Below are positions 59,291 to 64,000 of a DNA stretch of 64,000 bases, piece after piece. The notes under the pieces are model-generated. The model was given only the letters and a program-made list of their open reading frames with translations. It was not told the DNA's origin and did not search any database. A program made the translations under genes and the position numbers. The stretch is from Streptomyces sp. NRRL S-37 (lineage in GTDB: Bacteria > Actinomycetota > Actinomycetes > Streptomycetales > Streptomycetaceae): NCBI RefSeq assembly GCF_000721605.1, contig NZ_JOIZ01000010.1, positions 1-64,000 on the forward strand, read 5' to 3'. Every line of letters begins with the position of its first letter. The stretch's first letter is position 1.

Positions 59291-61213
59291 ATGCCCAGCA
59301 CGCTCACCACCCCCACGACGACCGTCGGCGCCGAAGTGTGGCGGCCCTTGGAGGACACCGACCACGCCGCAGCGGTCTCCGTCGTCCTCAAGCTGCGCGG
59401 CGAGACCTGCGACGTCGACTGCCTGTACTGCTTCGAGAAACGCAAACTCGCCCCCGGCGGCGCCCAGATCACCGTCAAGCACATACGCCGCCTCGGCCAG
59501 ATCTTCGGTGAGCGGCCACTCGCGATCGAACTGCACGGCGGGGAGCCCCTGACCGTCGGCAAGGACGCCATGGCCGCGCTCCTCGGCGAACTCGCCACCC
59601 AGCCCACCGTGCACCGCGTCCACTTGCAGACCAACGGCGTGCGGCTGGACGGTGAGTGGCTCGACCTGTTCGACGCCCACTATCCGGGCCTGCACATCGG
59701 CATCTCCATGGACGGCGACGAACAGGGTAACTCCTGGCGCGTCGGCTACGACGGCACCAAGATCTACCCGCACATCGTGGACACCCTCAATCTGCTGGCG
59801 GAGCGCGGACGCACCTGCGGCATCGTCACCGTGGTCACACCCGCCGTCCTGGGCCGCGCCGCGGAGGTCATCGACCACATTGCCTCCTTCGACGCCGTAC
59901 ACGCCTTGCACCTCCTGCCCGCCTTCGACACCACCGTCACCAAGCCACTCACGGCGACCGGCCGCCGTACCAGCCCCAGCCGCCGCCTCCAGGCCCGTGC
60001 GGTCAGCACCGACGGAGCGGCCTGGGCGATCACTCCCGCGCAGTACGCCACCTTCGTCATCGAGGCCGCTGCCCGCTGGATCGGCGCCGGCCACTTCCGG
60101 CGGATCAAACTCGACCCGGCCGTCGCCACCATCCGCCGCCTCAAGGGCCTGGACACCGCCCACTGCCACTTCGCCGCGCACAAGTGCTCCCACGTCTTCA
60201 CCGCCTACCCCGACGGCCGCTTCGGCTCGTGCGACGAACTTCCCTGGCCCCAGGCCCATCTGCTGCCGCTCGCCGCCGCCCGCAGCGAGCCGGACGTCAC
60301 CAAGGCCCAGCACACCAACCCGCTGCTCACCGCCGGACGGGAGATGATGACGAAATGCGTCCCCTGCCCGTACCGGACGGTCTGCGGCGGCGGGTGCACG
60401 GCCACCCGATGGCGCATGATGAAGGCGACCGGCAGCGATAATGCGTACTGCGACCACCGCGGGCGCCTCATCGACGGCATGGCTCATCTGCTCGCCGCCC
60501 CCGACCACCCGGCCGGCGCTCTCTGCCTCCGCGCTCACTGGCGGCCCGTCGCCCCGAACGTCATGCACGACGTCGACGCTTTCCTCACTCGCTGGGACGA
60601 TCCAGCAGCTCCCCGTTTCCCGGCCCGGCTCCGGGCCAGTGACCACGGCAACATCAATGCCGCCGGCCTGCCCCGGGCCAGTGACCACGGCAACATCAAT
60701 GCCGCCGGCCTGCCCCGCGATCACGCGGCCGACGACCTCGACCCGCTCCACGCCCAGTGGCGCGACGGCATAGAGGACCGGGCGTGGCCGCTGGTCGACA
60801 CGATCACCCGCAGCTGGAAGGCCGTCACCTACGACTCCTGCCAAGGGCACGCCCACACCGGCACCGGCCTGGCCCCGTCCACATTCCGCGTCAGCCTGCT
60901 GCCACGCACCCGCGCCGAGTACGCCGCACTCGCCGCCCGGCTGTGCCACACGCTCGCCGCCGCCGACGGCTACCTCCCCGCCGCCGTCACCGCGGACCTT
61001 GTCCGCACCGAACTGACCAGCGCCCCCACCAGCCGCCGTCACCCGGTCCTCAACCTCGTCCTCACCCCGGCCCCCGGCAGCACCTGGGCCGACTACTTCA
61101 CCAGCCTCGACCAGGCCGTACGCACGCTCACGCACGTCGCCCGCCACGCCCCGGCGGTCACCGGATGCGCCTGCGCCCTACGCCCGCCCCGCCCCACCCG
61201 GGAGGCACGATGA
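59291..61213 (+). CDS. Radical SAM/SPASM-like peptide-modifying enzyme with C-terminal extension
   Basis: A 640-residue enzyme. The SAM-cluster motif is CDVDCLYC (Cys40, 44, 47), with ELHGGEPL as the GGEP motif and HLQTNGVRLD after it. Auxiliary-cluster Cys lie in AHKCSHVF, GSCDELPW, CVPCPYRTVCGGGC and NAYCDHR, a SPASM-like arrangement found in RiPP maturases. After about residue 430 there is a 14-residue tandem repeat (SDHGNINAAGLP twice) and a 170-residue extension. ATG at 59291 follows GGGGAGG. It stands directly before the oxygenase gene (ATGA overlap). Confidence 0.85.
   Translation: MPSTLTTPTTTVGAEVWRPLEDTDHAAAVSVVLKLRGETCDVDCLYCFEKRKLAPGGAQITVKHIRRLGQIFGERPLAIELHGGEPLTVGKDAMAALLGELATQPTVHRVHLQTNGVRLDGEWLDLFDAHYPGLHIGISMDGDEQGNSWRVGYDGTKIYPHIVDTLNLLAERGRTCGIVTVVTPAVLGRAAEVIDHIASFDAVHALHLLPAFDTTVTKPLTATGRRTSPSRRLQARAVSTDGAAWAITPAQYATFVIEAAARWIGAGHFRRIKLDPAVATIRRLKGLDTAHCHFAAHKCSHVFTAYPDGRFGSCDELPWPQAHLLPLAAARSEPDVTKAQHTNPLLTAGREMMTKCVPCPYRTVCGGGCTATRWRMMKATGSDNAYCDHRGRLIDGMAHLLAAPDHPAGALCLRAHWRPVAPNVMHDVDAFLTRWDDPAAPRFPARLRASDHGNINAAGLPRASDHGNINAAGLPRDHAADDLDPLHAQWRDGIEDRAWPLVDTITRSWKAVTYDSCQGHAHTGTGLAPSTFRVSLLPRTRAEYAALAARLCHTLAAADGYLPAAVTADLVRTELTSAPTSRRHPVLNLVLTPAPGSTWADYFTSLDQAVRTLTHVARHAPAVTGCACALRPPRPTREAR
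60632..60715 (+). repeat. Exact 42-bp tandem duplication in the radical SAM gene
   Basis: The 42-base unit beginning CGGGCCAGTGACCACGGCAA occurs at 60632 and 60674, keeping the frame and repeating 14 residues between the SPASM part and the C-terminal extension. The copies are identical, so the duplication is recent. Confidence 0.8.
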
Positions 61214-61923
61214 TCCACATAGCGGAGACGCTCACCGTCTCCAGCATCGAGAACTTCCTCACCCCCGACGAGATCACCACCCTGACCGCCGCCATGGATT
61301 ACGACCTCGGCGATGACGGCATCCGGCGCTTCGACACGGAGCGCACGACCACCTTGCACTCCATCCCCGGCCACACCAGCGAGCAGGCCATGACCGTCTA
61401 CGAGCCTGCCGGCCGCCTCGAAATCCACCCGCCGCCCGAGACCGCGGCCAAAATCCTCGCCCACGCCGTCGAGCGGGCGATGCCCGCACTGCGGCGAGCC
61501 CTGCCCGCCCTGACCTCCTGCCGCGAATGGATGTACGTCGAGTACGCGCCCGGACAGCACATCACCCCCCACGTCGACGGCATCGCCCCCAACCCCACCG
61601 ACCCGATCCGTCAACTCGCCGGGATCAGCGTCGTCCTGGACCACGCCGAAGACGGCGGGGAGTTCTTCGTCGAGACCACCTCCCACCCCGCCCTGTGGAG
61701 CGACCAGCACGGCGGCGATGGCTACCACCCGGCCATGGCGTTCACCCACGACGGCGCCGACCACTCCGCCGAATGGTTCCGCACCATGCCGCGCACCCGC
61801 TGGAACGTGCGCCCCACCCCCGGCACCGCTCTGCTGTACGGATCTCAGGTCACCCACGGCACCGAGCCAGTCCGCGCGGGGCGCGAACGCAAGTTCATCA
61901 GCTGGCTGATCAACGAAGCCTGA
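61210..61923 (+). CDS. 2-oxoglutarate/Fe(II) oxygenase (prolyl 4-hydroxylase-like)
   Basis: A 237-residue enzyme. Iron ligands: His121 and Asp123 in ITPHVDGIAP and His216 in SQVTHGTEPV; the 2-oxoglutarate-binding basic residue is in the following VRAGRERKFIS. ISVVLDHAEDGGEFFVET is the typical jelly-roll strand. It should hydroxylate or desaturate a peptide or small molecule. The ATG overlaps the radical SAM stop. Confidence 0.85.
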   Translation: MIHIAETLTVSSIENFLTPDEITTLTAAMDYDLGDDGIRRFDTERTTTLHSIPGHTSEQAMTVYEPAGRLEIHPPPETAAKILAHAVERAMPALRRALPALTSCREWMYVEYAPGQHITPHVDGIAPNPTDPIRQLAGISVVLDHAEDGGEFFVETTSHPALWSDQHGGDGYHPAMAFTHDGADHSAEWFRTMPRTRWNVRPTPGTALLYGSQVTHGTEPVRAGRERKFISWLINEA

Positions 61924-62004
61924 CCGGCCATGCCCCCGCTCATCCGCAGCCCGCCCTCTCGGGCACTGCATCCCGGCCAGTCCCTGCAACCCACGGAGGA
62001 AGAG

Positions 62005-62178
62005 ATGACGACCGATGCGTGTGGCGAGTTCCTCGCCGCCGTGGACCAACTGCGCGACGACAGTGGCACCGTGCGCCTGACCGCCCACACCTCCAGCGTC
62101 TCCGCCGACGCTTGGAACGCCCCGGCCACCAGCGCCGAATCGGCCCCGGCTACCCCGGAGGCAGACAGCGCCATCTGA
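62005..62178 (+). CDS. Candidate RiPP precursor peptide
   Basis: A 57-residue peptide starting MTTDACGEFLAAVDQLRDDS behind GGAGGAAGAG. An amphipathic helix-like leader (about 6-18) is followed by a Ser/Thr/Ala-rich region with a single aromatic (Trp37 in SADAWNAPA) and an acidic end (PEADSAI). Size, composition and position between the oxygenase and the HExxH peptide-modification gene fit a precursor. It does not end in FxSxx, the terminal motif of one known radical SAM/HExxH group. No other small gene in the operon is a better candidate. Confidence 0.55.
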   Translation: MTTDACGEFLAAVDQLRDDSGTVRLTAHTSSVSADAWNAPATSAESAPATPEADSAI

Positions 62179-62275
62179 TCGGGCCGGCCCATCCATCCAG
62201 CCAGCCCACATCACAGACCCGGTGCCGGCGCCCCACGGCCCGGCACCGGGGCCCGCTGCCAAGGAGCCTCCCGAC

Positions 62276-63187
62276 ATGAACGACATCGCCGCCGCCCTCG
62301 ACCTGGACGTCATTGCCGTCCACCGCCGCGAACGCACCGCCGCCGCGCTGACCCTGCTCGACCCCGGTTCCGTCTTGCCGCCGGACGATGAGGCACTGCC
62401 CTTGGCCTACGCCCTGGCACACCACCGGCTCGAAGGCGCCGAGAACGCCGCACGCCGCCGCGACGCGACCACCCTCGATTGGTACCGCAACGCCGCTGCC
62501 CCCGCCCTTGCTCGCCTGGCCCACTCCTCTCGCCTTGGCCCGCGCATCGTGATCGCCCCGGACGAGGACGAGATGATCCGCGGCCCGCACTCCGACACCC
62601 CGTACTACGTCCTCGGCCCCGACACGGCCGGCGCCGCCCAGTCCCTGGCCGCGCTGGCCGACGATGCCTCCGGCCACATCGCTGCCACCGGCCTCGACGA
62701 GCTTGTCGAAGCGCACGCCGCCGTGATTTGCCTGACCGGCCGACGCCGTCCCGACCAGACCCTGCGGAGCTTCGCGATCACACGGCTCCCGGCGACCGTC
62801 TTCGCCGACCACACCGGTGACGCTGCCGTGCTGGGCCGCGACCTCGTCCACGAAGCCGCCCACAACTGGCTCAACGACGCCCTCGCCGCGCTCCACATCA
62901 CCATCCCCGACGATAAGACGTACTTCTCCCCGTGGCGCGGCACCCAGCGGCCCGCCTACGGGTTCCTCCACGCATGCTTCGCCTTCCCTCTCACGATGAT
63001 CTACGCAGCCCGGGCGCGGCTCGACGCCACCGGAGCCGGAAATGCCGTCCTCGCCGACCATGAACGCCAACAGCGGCCCCGGCTGGACGCCGCCCAGGAC
63101 GACTTCACCCGCGCTGTGAAGTTGATTCCCGACCCCGGACTGCGTGAACGGCTCGACAGCGTTTTCCAGCACGCCCGCACGCTCTGA
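62276..63187 (+). CDS. HExxH-type putative peptide-modification enzyme
   Basis: A 303-residue protein with DLVHEAAHNWLNDAL (HEAAH at 192-196) and YFSPWRGTQRPAYGFLHACF (about 216-235). This is the layout of the HExxH motif family found beside radical SAM RiPP maturases, whose characterised members are reported as 2-oxoglutarate-dependent peptide beta-hydroxylases. AAGGAG lies 9 bases before the ATG. It follows the candidate precursor by about 100 bases and closes the operon. Confidence 0.8.
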   Translation: MNDIAAALDLDVIAVHRRERTAAALTLLDPGSVLPPDDEALPLAYALAHHRLEGAENAARRRDATTLDWYRNAAAPALARLAHSSRLGPRIVIAPDEDEMIRGPHSDTPYYVLGPDTAGAAQSLAALADDASGHIAATGLDELVEAHAAVICLTGRRRPDQTLRSFAITRLPATVFADHTGDAAVLGRDLVHEAAHNWLNDALAALHITIPDDKTYFSPWRGTQRPAYGFLHACFAFPLTMIYAARARLDATGAGNAVLADHERQQRPRLDAAQDDFTRAVKLIPDPGLRERLDSVFQHARTL

Positions 63188-63450
63188 ACTACACCCATAG
63201 ACCGCAGGGACTTCGAGGATCTCGCGCGCAGCACCAGCCGCTACCGTCCAGGACGGCAACCTCATCCCATCACGAGCCCGAAGTTGGAGATCTTCTTCTT
63301 CCCAAGAAGATCGGGAAGGGCGGGGCCCATCCCCGCGCGCCCTCGTGCTCCTCGGCGAATACCCAGAGTTCCACGAGTACACCCGCGCCCACTTTTGTCT
63401 CCTTCGACGGCAAGGCTGAGGTGGCGCGACAGGTTCGTCGGTGCCGGCGT

Positions 63451-64000
63451 TCAGATCGGGCCGTTGCCCGGCGTGGCCGCTGGTCCGGATGCGAAACGCG
63501 TGAAGTGCGCGGGCGGGTGGTCGATGGGCAAGTCGGACCGCCAGGCGGTGAGGATCTGGGCGCTGCACACGAACAGGCCGTCGGGGAGCTGATCGAGCGG
63601 GTACCACGCCCAGTCGCCGACACTCTCGCCCGGCTGCGTGGCCGGCTGTCCTTGCCAGGCGTGGACGAGCGCACCGACGGTGACCCGTAGGACACCTTCG
63701 ACGCGGTCGACGAGCGTGCCCAGGAGACTCACGTCGCCGGGCCGAGCGACTAGACCGGATTCCTCAGCGAGTTCGCGAACGACCGCGTCCTCGAAGGATT
63801 CCCCGGCCTCCACGCTGCCACCGGGCAGTTCGAGGGTGCCGCGGCGGTGCCGGCCCAAGAGGATGCCCTGCTCGCTGAGCAGGATCGCTCCGACGCCGAC
63901 GGCCGCGTGGGCGGCCGGCGCTCGGGTGCTGCGGGGTCGGCTGGAGACGCGTGTGGACCGGTCGGGAAGGCGCCGGGCGCGGATGAGCTGCTGAATGACC
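63451..64000 (-). CDS. NUDIX hydrolase, 5' end outside the window
   Basis: The frame is open to the window edge. [20 protein letters not shown] and [19 protein letters not shown] give a complete, canonical Nudix box (GX5EX7REUXEEXGU). [20 protein letters not shown] follows near the C-terminus. It should hydrolyse a nucleoside-diphosphate-linked substrate. It converges on the operon. 63188-63450 shows no gene. Confidence 0.78.
   Translation of the reverse strand, partial: VIQQLIRARRLPDRSTRVSSRPRSTRAPAAHAAVGVGAILLSEQGILLGRHRRGTLELPGGSVEAGESFEDAVVRELAEESGLVARPGDVSLLGTLVDRVEGVLRVTVGALVHAWQGQPATQPGESVGDWAWYPLDQLPDGLFVCSAQILTAWRSDLPIDHPPAHFTRFASGPAATPGNGPI

Noticed and set aside
58757..61147. 796-codon minus-strand open frame over the radical SAM gene
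   Set aside because: Val/Gly-rich shadow in a high-GC gene; the plus strand carries the cluster-binding motifs.
62005..62178. Assignment of the small peptide to the FxSxx-COOH group
   Set aside because: The peptide ends EADSAI, with no Phe in the last residues.
62150..63607. Long minus-strand open frame over the HExxH gene
   Set aside because: Composition is that of an antisense shadow; the plus strand has clear HExxH-family motifs.
1..64000. CRISPR array, tRNA or rRNA genes
   Set aside because: No regularly spaced short repeats with unique spacers, and no cloverleaf or rRNA-like stretch was noticed by reading.

Overview
The window reads as DNA from Streptomyces or a close relative. It is very GC-rich, many genes start at GTG or TTG, and genes are often joined by ATGA/GTGA/TTGA overlaps. 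Actinobacterial families are present: a WhiB-type regulator, DUF2637, DUF317, DUF4913 and an LAxTG-anchored SpaA-like protein. The content (conjugation apparatus, relaxase with MobC, HTH initiator-like protein, many insertion elements, no housekeeping genes) points to a large conjugative plasmid or an integrative conjugative element. No integrase, tRNA or att site was found, so these two cannot be separated.

Layout. 1-501: debris, namely the 3' end of a group II intron (domains V and VI) lying in a transposase remnant, which abuts a truncated ParB-like gene. 537-7941 (minus): a type IV secretion-like transfer operon with a VirB4-type ATPase, an SCO6880-type membrane protein, a VirB6/TrbL-like protein, a VirB8-like protein, a small pilin-like protein and an NlpC/P60 lytic enzyme. 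8157-23258 (plus): a symmetric regulatory region, a DNA methyltransferase, then accessory genes. These include DUF4913, a RelE-like protein, four related helical proteins, paired winged-helix regulators, a coupled ATP-grasp/MFS/HAD operon, DUF317 proteins and a wall-anchored protein. 24314-30763: a discrete module bounded by inverted arrays of TnsB-like sites and broken tnsA-like genes. It carries a small two-helix membrane protein, an NB-ARC/TPR (NLR-type) protein sharing a short glycine-rich motif with it, and a convergent TPR protein. 30876-38274: DUF317 genes and a lipoprotein gene cleanly split by an IS4-family and an IS21-family element; the IS21 element carries an Imm1-like passenger. 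38354-45991 (minus): relaxase, MobC, a DUF2637 protein with a probable frameshift, WhiB, and an HTH initiator-like operon. 46393-49501: XRE repressor with ImmA/IrrE protease and two membrane proteins. 49637-52995: glycerol-3-phosphate dehydrogenase, GNAT and XRE/TPR regulator. 53186-63187 (plus): a tightly coupled biosynthetic operon. 63451-64000: partial NUDIX gene.

Two systems stand out. (1) The 24-31 kb module looks like an NLR-type conflict (probably anti-phage) system with a membrane effector, packaged as Tn7-like cargo. (2) The 53-63 kb operon combines a PEP-mutase-like enzyme, thymidylate-kinase-like protein, NUDIX protein, TylF-type methyltransferase, 2-hydroxyacid dehydrogenase, nucleotidyltransferase, radical SAM/SPASM protein, 2OG-Fe(II) oxygenase, a 57-residue candidate precursor and an HExxH peptide-modifying enzyme. 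I do not recognise this combination; it suggests a peptide product joined to an activated small-molecule (possibly phosphonate) unit.
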